A stretch of 64,000 nt of DNA from Straminergon stramineum (taxonomy: Eukaryota; Streptophyta; Bryopsida; Hypnales; Calliergonaceae). The stretch covers positions 5,149,350 to 5,213,349 of the forward strand of contig OY987271.1 of NCBI GenBank assembly GCA_963920665.1. The letters run 5' to 3'. The translations under genes were made by a program, and so were the position numbers. Positions 22,382-34,510 of this stretch are shown piece by piece (the stretch's first letter is position 1; each line of letters begins with the position of its first letter). The notes beneath the pieces are model-generated. The model saw only the letters and a program-made list of their open reading frames with translations. It searched no databases and was not told the DNA's origin.

Positions 22382-25300
22382 AGACCTAGACATGGAATTG
22401 AACACACTGTCTGTTTAGTACGTAGGTAGCACCCTGACGCAGAATTTTAAGCAATACTGGATGTTTGTTGAGAGAGTTAGTATATTTTTGTGCCGTCCAA
22501 TTGATTCTTTTCTCAGAAATTTGCAATGTTTTCATCTTGCCATGTACATGGCCATGCTTACAAATTAGGCATGAACGATTTCAGCTTTCCTATTCTCCAA
22601 ACATGCAGAAAAACTGCACAATTTTCTATTTTCAACATAGTGGCTGAAATAGTGTCTTCCAGCTTAATCCATGTGCATCCTCTCCAGCTTCGGCTTGCAC
22701 TGTAAACCACTCATGCAGATGACCTCTTCACTAGGAGCATGAACCTCAGTCTGGGTTTGGGTCCCTGCAGCTTCAAATGAAAGCGCCCTGTGGGAATTGA
22801 AATAATTGCTGTTTGTTTGAGGATTGTAGAAACATTCGGCACTGGTTGTTTTTTGAATTAATTAAATCCGAACCTGCTATCCGAATACGGTACTTTCAGT
22901 CAATTAGGACGTCTTCACGTAAATCTAAACTTGATCCAAACTCTTGTGGAGGAGCTTTCTATTGCTGTGCATCTACATTCTAGAATTATCACACTGAGCA
23001 CATTTGATTCATTTGAAACCCCTCGTTGCCTAAGGTGTGAACAAGTTCAAAAATAGCATTGCTCTTGAAGTGTTATAGAACTAAATGCGACTGAGTTATA
23101 GAGATGTCAACGGTTGAATCTTTTGGTGTACATGTTGTGGATGATGAGAATCAAATTTGGAGTCATTTTTGGTCACATGAATTGCAAGATAATAATGTTT
23201 TAGTGTTGAAAAAGGATATTGAAATTTTCCTAGAACACAGAGGGAGGTGAAATTTGATTTTTAGACCTACTCAAATGAAAAAACGTGAAACTAGAAAGGG
23301 ATTCAAAACGAGCATACAAACACATGAGTAAAAAATATATCATTCCATGGACTCATTGTGTCTACAAAATGGCTTTGAAATGTCAAAAAATAGCAAGAAA
23401 AAATGCAAAAATCACATCAATACCTAAACCTCCTACAAAAAAGCTTCTCAATCACTCATAACTTCTTGGATTGATATGAAATTTTAGCCACACAATCTAC
23501 ACTAGTATGTGCAACGTGGAAAACAAACACTCTATGCAAAAGAAACAAGTCATCGAAGTTCACCATAATCCAAAAGTGTCTAGATTCTCAACTTCCAATT
23601 GCTCCCAAAAATTCAAAACAACTAGGATTGGCTTGAAAAGTTTACTACAATAACTAGACTTCAAGAAGAACATAACCCAGCAAAGTTGATTGAAAATGAA
23701 CATTGGATGAAGGAGACACAAGCCCCCGAATTCAAAGCCATCAAATGCAGTTTTGTGAACTCAAATTGAACCTATAAACTTTGATTGACTTCCAAAAACT
23801 CAATAAATCTTGGATTGATCTAAAAATTTTACCACACAAACCAGAAGAGAGTGCAAATTATCCAACAAGTTTGATTGAATTGCAACATCATATGCAAAAG
23901 TTGAAGCACTTTGAATTGGACTTGAAATTATGTCAAGACACTTTTTGTCCCCTTCGACAATGACGGATTAAACCCCTTTTGGTTTTAGAACCCTCTATCT
24001 TAAGCCTAGAAGACCAAAGCTTGTTACTCCCTCGCTCTCAAAATGATCATCTAGTTCCTTGTCATTTCATTGCAATAAACTTAATAGTGCACTTTGAAAA
24101 GAATTTCCAAACTCTAAGTTTCAAGACAATAGGAATGCACTAAAATTCAACTTACAACTCAAAAAAAGTTGAAAGGAAGTTATTTCTAGCAAAAATTCCT
24201 AATCATTTTGTCCAAGCAAAAGATCTTTGGGACGAAAGAAATACCATTTGATCTATCTCACTTGAGTTTTCTTTGTGCTCTTCATTTTCATGTCTTCAAG
24301 CTATTGGATAGAGAAAATAATGTCTCAAAGTGACACCATTGCCTATTTGTCAACTTCTATGATTTTTGGACTTTTGTTGTGATTCAAATTATTGCATTTT
24401 CTTAATAAACTTAGTCCATATATCAGTATCCATATCTTCTTGAAGAAAACATTGTAGCTTCTTCTAAGGTTTCATTCTTCATCATCTCATAACATTTCAC
24501 TTGGCATGTCACACACCATCAACAACAACAAACGGATTATGTTTGTAATTACTAGAGCAATATTTTATATCCATATTTGAAGTATTTAGATAACTCCACC
24601 AAGACAATGCATCTTTTGCATCGGTGATTCCAAAAAAAGTGAAAGATAAAAATCAAGCTTTTTTCAATAAATAAAACTTGGACCTTGTTTGCATTGATGA
24701 ATTTGAAATTTGAAAATCAATTTGACTACATTGAATATTGAAAAACATTCATTGGTATTCTTCATCTATTTTTGAGATTTTCTTTTTCAAAACACTACAT
24801 TTCAATGCAATCATTCCATTGGTCCAAACACTCCACTATAGCTTGAAAGCACCCATTTTGCAATCTTCGTTTGAACTTCACCAATGAAATTGGATGTTTT
24901 CTATAAGTGAATTTCTTCAAATTTATTGGTGATGATTTCAAAGTATCATGTTTTTTGAAGAAAAGGTGAAATTCATATCTAGTTCACATCGAATTCAAAA
25001 TTAGCTCAAGGGATCTGAAAATTTCTCCATAAGTGTATATTACAGTGAAGAATATTATAGTGTGACCCAAATCTCTGTCCTCAACTACAAATAGGGAATC
25101 AATAGACCATGGTAATAGGTCCAATGTTCAATACTCAATAAAATGTTCCATTTTATGAATTTAAGGAAAAAATTCAAATTTGAGTGGGCTTTAGACTCCA
25201 TGAGATTTATTTCCTTCGTTTCACGGCACATAAATTCTCCCAATATCATGTACATCTCTTCAATTTAAATTCAAGAGCAAGGAGGTAGGAGTTGCCAAAA

Positions 25301-27275
25301 TACACTATCTAATGATGCATGTACCCATTCTTGTCACTTTATGAATTCCAGCCTCATGTGCCACAAGTACAAATTTCCTTTTAAGAATGTACTCCATGGG
25401 TACACGAGGATGGAATTGGGTGCAAGGGTGAGAATGGGTATGTGTACCTTATAAAGGCTTTTTTGGTGATCTATGGCATGCAATTCCTCATTTTTTTAGA
25501 AAATTCTTAGGACACCACCCACAAGCCCCTTCTTGTGTGTGTTTTGAGAAGAAGAATCTATTGTAACTCAAAATGGATGACAACATGCCATTTTACATCC
25601 TCCAACATGCTTTTTTTTGTCATCCCAAAGTCACATTCGGCTCCTCCAATGTTCAAGGATTAACTGCGGTTAAGTTTGGGGTAACTTGCACCTAGATGAA
25701 CTCCATCGTTAATGTAAGTTATTCAATGTGGAGGAGGCAACTGAAAGGAATGTAAACGGACACTAAATGAGTTTATGGCAGGACGTTGAATCCTCCATTG
25801 GAATTGGGCTCCACAGAAAATTTTTGTGGGTTATCCAGGGTAAAAGTAAGAAAGCCCCCTATTTTGACCCTAGTCTAGGATGATTTCTAGACTGCCTTTA
25901 GCATATTTGGGGTCTCAAATTGCAAATATGATTTTAGAATTTGCAAAAGAAGTAATGTACAAAAAATTAAAAATTCCTATGTTTTCCCCACAATAAATTT
26001 ATCATTGCGGGGCCGAATTCAAATGAGGATTTAATGTCCTCCAAGTTAATGTAACTTCTTGTACTTGAATGAAAATCCATTATAACCTACCTGGGATATA
26101 CCGTAATTAATTTGTAACCCCTAAACAACGTGGCGGATGTTTTTTGTCCGATGAATGATAATGAATTCTCATGTGTAGGACAAAAGTACAACTATTCATC
26201 CTTAGAGTTTGTGGTGGAAAGTGAAAATCTTCTATAGTAGTTTTAGTCCGAATGATTATTTTTTATTCTCTTAAAGTAGATGATGTCACACAATTACAAA
26301 ATGGTGGATTTCCATGGTCACGAACCTGGCATTCAAGGGTAGAAAATTCACTTGGTATTCTTGAACAATATACAAGATTTTTCAAAATTTTACCGGATAG
26401 TTTTTTCCACCCCTAATTGTCCAGAATCATCTCCATAATTCACAATTTGAGGAAAAAGTCATTATAAAGTGCAACTAGGAAGCATGTTTTGGAATTCATT
26501 CACAAAAAATAGTTGACAATTTTAGTTTGTAGATTCCATCTATACAATTAGCTTTAGCAATGTTGTCACCTACACTTTTACATAAATTTTGAAAGAGAAA
26601 TTTCAAAATTCCCTTGTAATCCCTAAAGTTCTTTGACTATGTTTCACCAAAAAAACTGTCAAAATGGATTTTTTTAATGGCAAAGGCTCCTCCAAAACTC
26701 ACCCAAATGAAAACTTGTTGCATCAAAACGTAAGATCTCGTGTTAGACTACTTCACTATATTGTAGTAAAAACACGGAGGCTTTCACCTTACAAATTGTG
26801 AGATTATAGTGTTTAAAGTGGAAAGAAAGGTTTTTGGGGGGCATCCACATTCCAGGCACCTCTAATTCAAGGAGGCCTTTGCACAAGTTCATTTCACTTT
26901 TGGGCTTGAACTTCTTTTGGCTTGATTTTTGTGATGAACTTGGCCACATGTTCAAAAACAATTAGAATATTTTGAATTTGGGAACATGTAACCACAAATT
27001 TCAATACAGAACTAGCTTCAAGAAAAGTCTCATACAAAGCCCTTCTTCAACAATTTACGGCTTGCACATACAATTATATATTCAAAATTTGAAAGGTGGA
27101 GTTTTAGATTTCAACTAGCTCTAGAAGAGGAAAAAATAAAAACAAATATCACCCCAAATATCAAAGTTTGACAAGCTCAACCAATTTGTATTCAAGATTC
27201 CAAGTTGAAGTGAAGGGGCAATTGGGCATATTGGGCCTAACAAGGGAGGAGGTTGGGTCATGGTTTGCGAAGCCC
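22382..27275. other. 3' flank and AT-rich tract, copy B, no gene
   Basis: Matches copy A about 9,214-14,400; stretches around 24,000-25,110 are almost identical to A 10,860-11,980. The MITE is absent, leaving a clean empty site at 25,715-25,716. The ORF at 26,743-26,961 is the B version of the unsupported 72-codon frame. The tract ends at the transposon insertion site. Confidence 0.65.
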
Positions 27276-27279
27276 AACT
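27276..27279. repeat. Target-site duplication AACT (left)
   Basis: AACT lies just outside each transposon end (27,276-27,279 and 46,884-46,887). The unoccupied sites in copy A (about 14,400) and copy C (about 63,370) have it once, in GCCCAACTCATCAAAACTC. Confidence 0.85.
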
Positions 27280-27304
27280 AAAGCCTTATTCGTTAAATTG
27301 AGAC
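27280..27304 (+). repeat. Transposon left terminal inverted repeat
   Basis: Reads AAAGCCTTATTCG then TTAAATTGAGAC. It is the inverted match of 46,859-46,883 with one difference at base 3. Confidence 0.9.
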
Positions 27305-27946
27305 AAGCAGCGGTCTCATTTTAATTCACTTCTATATTTAGAAAACAAAAGAGTTCATTAAATTGAGACAATTCAATAAATTGAGACTTAAAAATGTCCA
27401 AGTAATTTTTTAATTAATTTAATTATTGCTATAAATAGCAGGAAGAAGTCGCATTCATCTTTTGAACATTTTTACTTCATTAAAAATATACACTGTAAAT
27501 CATGCAAGATGTCATCAATTGAGACATTTCTTGAAATTGAGAGGTGCATCTACGGAAGGACTAATCTTTAGGTTGTTGATACCAAACTTTAACATCTAAG
27601 ACATCTTTATTACAAAACATTCAAATGAATACACTTAATGTAGAACATTCGAGAGAAATAAGAAGATAAAATATACTATTAATAGAAATCAACAATTGTA
27701 ACACAATCAAACTACCCTAATAAAATGGACAAAATATATTTTTGCGAACATCTCAAAACATGTAAATGCAAAGTCCATGCCACTTCACACCCTACAACAA
27801 AAACTACTTATATACCTATACACTATAATTCATCCTTCCGCCATAGACTCATCATCGTCTGAATTAGCCTTGAAGGCTTCCACTGATGCTTTGATGATGT
27901 CAATTTGAGGCTTTGGAATCACCACCCTTGGATCTGAAGTCCCCTC
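27305..27946. other. Transposon left subterminal region
   Basis: AT-rich, no gene. Direct AAATTGAGAC words (27,357-27,385, with relatives near 27,517-27,545) may be transposase-binding subterminal repeats (inference). The rest, to the transposase stop, is probably its 3' untranslated region. Confidence 0.5.
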
Positions 27947-30671
27947 TTACATACGAGGCTTCCAAGCGGTCATGATACAATCTGTGCTCGACCATGTTGG
28001 GGTTATTGCTCGATCTTCACGCCACACATTCCCTTTTTTTGTGTCCCATCCATCATATGTTTCCATGTTAATGTGTCGATCTGAAGCTGGCGTCCAATAT
28101 TGGATTTGGATCATATTCATATGTCCTGGATCCGGATTTGGATTCGTAATGGCTCTAGCAAGCCATAATGGCTTGGAGTCACCGTTAGCAAGCCGCACCA
28201 CGACAAAATAACCTACGAACGTATCGTGATTAACACGGAAAGAAGCACGGGGACGATCACGCCTTCGTCCAACAAAGGGTGCATCCTCTACATCCCCTTC
28301 AGGTAGTGTACCATCCCTCTCCCTGCGTTCTTCCTCATCATGGATGATCCTCGAAGCCGGCCAAAATCCATGTAGTAATGTCTCACGCGGCTCTAGAGGT
28401 GCATCAAGAGCTTCTCGAACACCTTTCCAATACTCTTTTATAGGGCCATTTTTCCTCCTGAATTCTCCAGATTGGTCATCGTCTGCCATTCCGCTCCAGT
28501 GTGCAATGAAACCGTTCAAACCTCTCTTGATCTCATCGAGAGAACGCATCTTCTCCGGAACTAGAGGTGGTGGATCACCGCTTGGAAGTATTGGACATCC
28601 ATCTTCAGTCTCAGACCACAAGCGAATTCCTTTGCTGTCCTCTGGCAACCATTTCTTGTCCATACACAGATTTTTATACTCCATCAAAGGCCATCCACTA
28701 GAATCCATGTAAAACTTGAACTGCTGGGACCTAGAATGACCTTCCAAAAAATCTCCTCTTGTGCCCAAATACCCATCTACATATCCCTTGAAATCAAGAA
28801 CTTCCTCGATGAGATGAGGAATGACGGGATGCGTTTCGCAATCCATGAAGGATTTCATGAGTTTCGGAAGTGTTGGATAGTTGTTTGTCTTCAATTTAGT
28901 GCTCCACCGACTAAAAAGAGCGTCAATGTCTTCATGAGTGTGCCCAACAATGAGGAAATTGATGTACACTTCGCGGAAAATCCCTTTGTATATAAGTAGG
29001 GAACAAAAAGCAAAAACCCATCTATTTTTATTGTCCCTGATGCATTATCCAACTGCAAAGTCAATATTGGTGGTAAAGGTTGAGCTAGAATTGCTTCTTC
29101 CTGAGGAGGAAGGAGAGAGTCCAAGCAAATATTTGCCTCTTCTAGAATCGCCTTGGTTAATGTGGATTGCGTCTCCTTTTCAGAGAATAATTTGTGCGAT
29201 GAATTCTTTGGTGGTTCTTCAACATCATGCAACAACTTTGTGATGCACCCGATGGTATGATTTGAATTTGTCGAAAAAATGTCTAAACTGTAGTGTGCAT
29301 ATCGAACATCTCCATGCACATGAGCAATTATACCCGTAACTACAACAGGCATTTTCATGTAGGAATCTGTTGATTTAGTTTTGTAAGAGAAGTGTGGAGA
29401 AGAGGTCTTGGAGTGATCCACTTTATCATGGATAGCATCTTCTCAGGATATGTTTCAGAAACATGTGGATTTGCATAGTACAGTTCTCTATGGGCCCTTT
29501 GGCCCACAAGGTGGGTATCCAAAGCAGCGGTCCACCCCTCTTGCGCGTACGAAAGGGGAGTGCATGCGCTCCTCAATAGCTTGTATCTATCACACAAGCC
29601 ACATCTAGCGAAACTGTCTCCACGTGCTTTTGGAGCAAATTCTGGGAAAGAAGCACGTTGAATGTTGCTCAAGCCACTCGAAGAAATTGGTTGCAAATTT
29701 AAAGTTGCATTGGCCTCATTGATTTTTGGTAATTGATCACTCCACCAAAATGTAGACGGCAAAACCATTGCAGGGACTTTCTCCCCTGATTCCAATGTCC
29801 TCGTTTTGTGTGGCATTTTGTCAGCTTCAGGAACCACTAGTGTCCGAAGTGTTGCAACAACTTGCACAATATGTTTCCGTGGTTTTTTGGACCCCAAATT
29901 CCCATGCGCCTCTTCTTGCTTCCCATCCTTAGCCATCTCTTTGTACCTATAAAAGGTAGCTTTCGAAATCCCATGAATGGTCCACCATGTAGTGGGACAC
30001 ACTTCCCTCCCTTTCAAAGTAATCTACTTTTTGCCAGCAGGATCTTTGTGGATCTGCCTATGCACTTCAAGAAGACACTTCTTCCGAGCATATACCCCAT
30101 CGTTTACATGGAGTTCAAAACGAATGGTTTGAATTTGCCCACGCGGAAAAGGGTGCAAACAATTGTTTGGACAACAAGTTTTGGTAGAGACTTCAATGAT
30201 CGCTTGAGGAACCAAGAGGGTCTCTTTTGGGGGATAACTGAGCTCCATTCTCTCTCGAAAGCTTTCATAGGATTGAACCCCTTTACGAATTCTTCTATTC
30301 GTAGCATTCATGGCCGTGTTATAAATATGCGTCTGGTCATGGTCATACAAACTGACACCAAAGAGAAAAACTCTCTTGATGTGCCAAGAGTGAATTGACC
30401 ACATCCACCCGGTTGGGACTTCTGCCTCGCACAAGGACTGTGCAATTTGAACGGAAACTCGATCATCACCAAGAGGCTTCCTGTCGTTGTCTACCACAAC
30501 ATCTGGGTCGACACTTTGTAAGACTGCATTTGCGACATCGTCCCCTGCTTCATTACGGAGAGTGACTGGTTTAAAGTTCCACTTCACACGAGGAATCCCG
30601 TCACATGTGCAGACATCAGGGTATAACGTAGGCACCGGGTTTGCAAAATCTTCAGGTCCGTGAATATCCAT
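27947..30671 (-). pseudogene. DUF7869-type transposase, broken
   Basis: Read from about 30,671 (MDIHGPEDFANPVPTLYPDV, just after a possible CCGTAG acceptor) down to 27,947. The order matches large plant and invertebrate DUF7869 proteins: a Cys motif with CCPNNCL; a short region with REVCPTTWWTIHGISKATFYRYKE; RGDSFARCGLCDRYK; HLVGQRAHRELYYAN; IHDKVDHSKT; LQLDNAS followed by a DNKN-like stretch; FLIVGHTHEDIDALFSRWS; and a C-terminal WLARAI plus TYDGWDTKKGNVWRED. The LQLDN and GHTHEDID acidic residues look like a DDE-type catalytic core (inference). Three lesions are visible: an in-frame TAG at 30,022-30,024, a 1-bp shift near 29,440 just before IHDK, and a 1-bp shift near 29,027 just after LQLDNAS. 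The family name is from memory of motif patterns. Confidence 0.75.
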
Positions 30672-32184
30672 TCTACGGGCTAGAGCCAATAGGTGAATGA
30701 GAACAATTATCTCAGATACGAGAACAACACATAATCGTCTAAATGTATCACACTCAACTTCAAACAGAAGACTATATGAAATATACATTATACACAATCT
30801 ATTTTTCAATATATTACAAAGAGAATTCATATCTTCAAATCGATGTGAACTCTTAATCAATTGGAATTGTAGATAACACAAATCAAATTAGCTGACACAC
30901 TAATCACAAAATACATATGTCCATCCTCGAACCGAGGATAGAGTAAAGAATTGTCTTTACCTCAAAATTTGTAACTACAAAACGTTTCCTCGTGAATAAT
31001 TTCTAAATATATTTTTGATATGAAGTAATAAATTCAGAAAGACTTCAAGAGACAACTAACAAATGATTGGTCCAATAATGTATAGGAAATTTTGACTATT
31101 TCTAAATGACGTATAATGTGACTCTATTAATTAGCAAGTTCTTAATCATATAGAAAGTAGAATGTGACTGTCCAATTTAGAAATGGGTACCATCGACTCG
31201 ACGATAATCGTGTGTGAAACCAAAAATGTAAACCTTCCAACATTATCAGATAAAGAGCTTCTCATCAATTACGAGATATACAACATACGACTTCTGAATA
31301 TATAAATCTCACATTCATGACAAAATAGATAATACTAATGTATTCATAAATAAAATAAATATCATCGAATCGACGATAACAAAACCTATAAACGGACATA
31401 AAGGCTATCTTCAAATCTAAGATAATGTGTTAGAGACATTCCAAGGAATACCAACAGAACATAGTCGAATAATGTACGGATGTATATTATCAATTTATAA
31501 AACAAATGAAAATGAAAGGATTATGCACGAAGTAAAAATGAATACCATTGAGTCAACAATATCCTCTTGAGAAAACAAACATATTAACCTTCCTTAGTTA
31601 TAATCTAACTTGGAATCCAATATAGCCTTATCGATGATAGAGGTCATTCTTGAAAATGTGACTTATCCTCGAGTCGACAATATGACCATCAGACAAATAC
31701 TTTTCTAAAATGTTTTACAATTTATAAACTAGGGATCCAAATTACGAGATTTAAATATCGTCGACTCGAGGATAAAACTTCTTGAAATATAAACCTTCCA
31801 TCATTAGACTTTAAGATGGATATCGCCCATTACAATATAAAATCGATATAATTCATAGGAATATAAAACTAAGACCTATCTTTGTGTCGACGATAAGACC
31901 CACATATTACTAAATTAAATGGATATAGTTGACTCGAGGATATGATGAATGAGTCTCAGGAATGCAAACCAATCTATCTTCTCTTGGAGTCCACGATTCT
32001 CAATTACATATTGAGTTCTCTTGATATCGTCGACTCGACGATATACTCTATATTGATATAATATAGGATCCTTTGTAATTTTCAGCGAAAATGTCGAGAA
32101 ATGTATTCCTCACCATCTCGATGATGCACAACACCAACACTTGCATCGGACACAATAGCAATCAAATTTCTATGTTTCACTCTT
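30672..32184. promoter_or_regulatory. Upstream region of transposase with nine-palindrome cluster
   Basis: AT-rich DNA just 5' of the minus-strand transposase. It carries 19-bp palindromes at 30,922, 31,188, 31,360, 31,543, 31,664, 31,756, 31,877, 31,924 and 32,025 (first bases). The copy at 32,025-32,043 is perfect: TATCGTCGACTCGACGATA. Spacing is irregular, 47-266 bp. Upstream introns or promoter of the transposase probably lie here. No other gene is supported. Confidence 0.7.
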
Positions 32185-32401
32185 TTGCGAATGAAACTAA
32201 TAATCGAAAATCAATGGGATTCCGGTACAACAATAACAGGAAGTAGTGCGTACTCTACAAATGATAAGTCAAAGCACAATACTACTTACAAGCAACTGCA
32301 ATCAAGGTACACACTCGTCTTCTTAAAGTCCCTACTATCTAAACAAGCCTATTGGAAACAAATGAGGATTGGAAATGCAAAAAACAAAATGCTGAAGCGT
32401 C

Positions 32402-32590
32402 TTCTCGGTCAGAGATGAGCAACTAAAAAATGAGAACGATCAAATGGCGCGGCTGTGTAGGCAAAACATAGTTGTGACGTCAAAATTGCAAAGGGGAGAG
32501 CTTGAGCTTCCGCTTTCGAGGGGTGCGGAAGAATTGGCACAGGAATTCAAATTCTTTGGAAATACATGGCATCTGACAATGTTCGTGGTC
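32402..32590 (+). pseudogene. Possible captured exon, coiled-coil-like
   Basis: A GC-richer island in AT-rich DNA. The plus frame through 32,444 reads VRDEQLKNENDQMARLCRQN, then ELELPLSRGAEELAQEFKFF, with heptad-like charged and leucine spacing. There is no supported start, partner exon or named family. It could be a host exon fragment carried by the transposon. Confidence 0.25.
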
Positions 32591-32676
32591 CACTTTCTGT
32601 GGCAGCACTTAAATGCCTCTTTATGTGCCACTTTGTGTCAGCTTTGCGGCATAAAGATGCGGTTGAAGAAGAAAAG

Positions 32677-32846
32677 CAGCCCAGAAAGGGTTTCTATAAT
32701 ACCAGCCCAGAAAGGCTTTACTAAGACCAGCCAAAAAAGGCTTTACTAATACTAGACCAAAAGGCTTTACTAATACCAATCAAAAACAGTCTTTGCTAAT
32801 ATCAACCAAAAAAAGGCGTTACTAATACCAACCAAAAAAAGGCGTT
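32677..32846. repeat. ~25-bp tandem repeat in transposon
   Basis: About seven degenerate units of 24-26 bp built on ACTAATACCAACCAAAAAAGG with CTTT or CGTT following. Later units are shorter in C and richer in A. Confidence 0.85.
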
Positions 32847-33027
32847 CGTTTATAGTGTATCTACTATTCATATCATTGTCTTAATTTTTGTTCATGTGAC
32901 TATCATTAATAGGGGATTCCTAATAATTGCTTCTTTGCTTATACTTTGTCCAGTGTCCAAGTTTCTTAAAAAATCCTTCCTTCGACGGTTTAAGATCCTA
33001 ATTATGTACAATGTAGGAATCACGCCT

Positions 33028-33065
33028 TAGGGTTTAGGGTTTAGGGTTAGGGTTTAGGGTTTAGG
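33028..33065 (+). repeat. Interstitial telomere-type repeat (TTTAGGG)n
   Basis: About five and a half TTTAGGG units, one of them shortened to TTAGGG. This is the plant telomere type. A two-unit CCCTAAA stretch in the opposite sense lies at 34,377-34,392. Confidence 0.9.
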
Positions 33066-34149
33066 ATTATGAACAATTCTAGATTTCTAGGAAAAAATTT
33101 GGAATCTACTAAGTTTCTTAGGAGATGCAATTTATGTGAAGTTCATCGCTTGATTGTATGAAAGTATTCTTTAACCCCTAAAGTCCCAATGTGCTTATGG
33201 GGGACAACATGGATTTCAGGTACATTCCTATGAGCTCCTTTGTTAGTGGTTTTTTAAAAACTTTCTCGTAAGATATAAAAACTTATTAGCTTTGGGGGAA
33301 TATAGTTTGTATTTCAATTAGTGTTCGGGAGCAGAAGATATGCCAAAATAACCTAAAAATGGGGAGAGCTGGAAGCAAACAAAATTTGTAAAAGATTGGT
33401 TGTTTTTTAAAAAAAAATTTATTCTTGTAGATTATATTTTTGTCTAAATGGGAAGCTTTGATTCATCCTATTTGGATTAGTGATATGATAGATATAGAGT
33501 TCCTTATTTACCAAGCAATTGGAAAGTCTTATTCAAACCAAAAATTTCTTTCACTGTGAATGCTAATACCTTTCAATGCAACATAGTCAATATATGTTTG
33601 TATTTAATTTTTGTGTTGAACTATAAAGTTGGGGGCAAGAGGAATTTGAAAATTGAGCAATTTAAAAATAAATAAAATCAGTGAAATTAAAGATCATGTG
33701 CCTATGCAAAGCTTGTATTCTACCAAGAATACAATATAAGAATTTAGATATACATTGGGATGAGGGAGAATACTTGTATGAGTTGTAGAGGTTGCATGGA
33801 GGGTGACCAATGTAGCTGGTATGCAACAATTATAGCAACTCTATTATAGCCCTACTCTTCTAATACAACTTCAATGTAGGCCTAGTCCTCGAGTTTCAAT
33901 GATTTTTCAAAAACAAATGAAAAGGGTCCAAATTGTTTTTTAGATTTCCTTGGGAATATGAACTTTGGACCTAGTTTGTTGATTTTCTAATTTTAGAATA
34001 GTATGATAACTTTCATTTATACCATGCTCTTATGCATTAAAATATAATGGTACTAATATGGTGAAAATTTCAGATTTTTTGAGTCTTCACGATAAGTAAG
34101 ATTGTTTTTCATTTTTCTCTTAAGAATTTCACAATAATTTGAAATAATC

Positions 34150-34510
34150 TCAAAGTAGAATTTCAAACCTCATTTGGGGCATAATAGAATAATTTTTTTC
34201 AAAAAACTTGGATCTTTAAAAATTTGTGAAATGAAGGCAAGTTTCATTTACAAAAATGGATTTGAGATTTGAAGACTCGAATAAAAAGTTATGGACACAT
34301 ATCAAAGAGAATGTTTTTAATTGACCAAAAAAATATCTCTTCCAATCCCTCTCTAAAACTTTTCCATAACTTTGACCCTAAACCCTAAACCTCAAAAAAA
34401 AAATTTAGAGATTAAACTTAGCTTAATTACCCACTTTTTTTTAGTTCAAAGTTTTTTGAAAGAAGGTATTCTACTATGCTAAAATGAGGACTAAAATTCT
34501 ACTTTGAGCA
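34150..34510. repeat. Diverged foldback element inside transposon
   Basis: The left arm, about 34,150-34,207 (AAAGTAGAATTTCAAACCTC), is inverted at about 34,451-34,510 (CTAAAATGAGGACTAAAATTC). Arm words and loop length (about 243 bp) match the copies in the host array. Confidence 0.7.

Noticed and set aside
28344..28712. Plus-strand ORF opposite the transposase
   Set aside because: Shadow of the well-supported minus-strand transposase reading.
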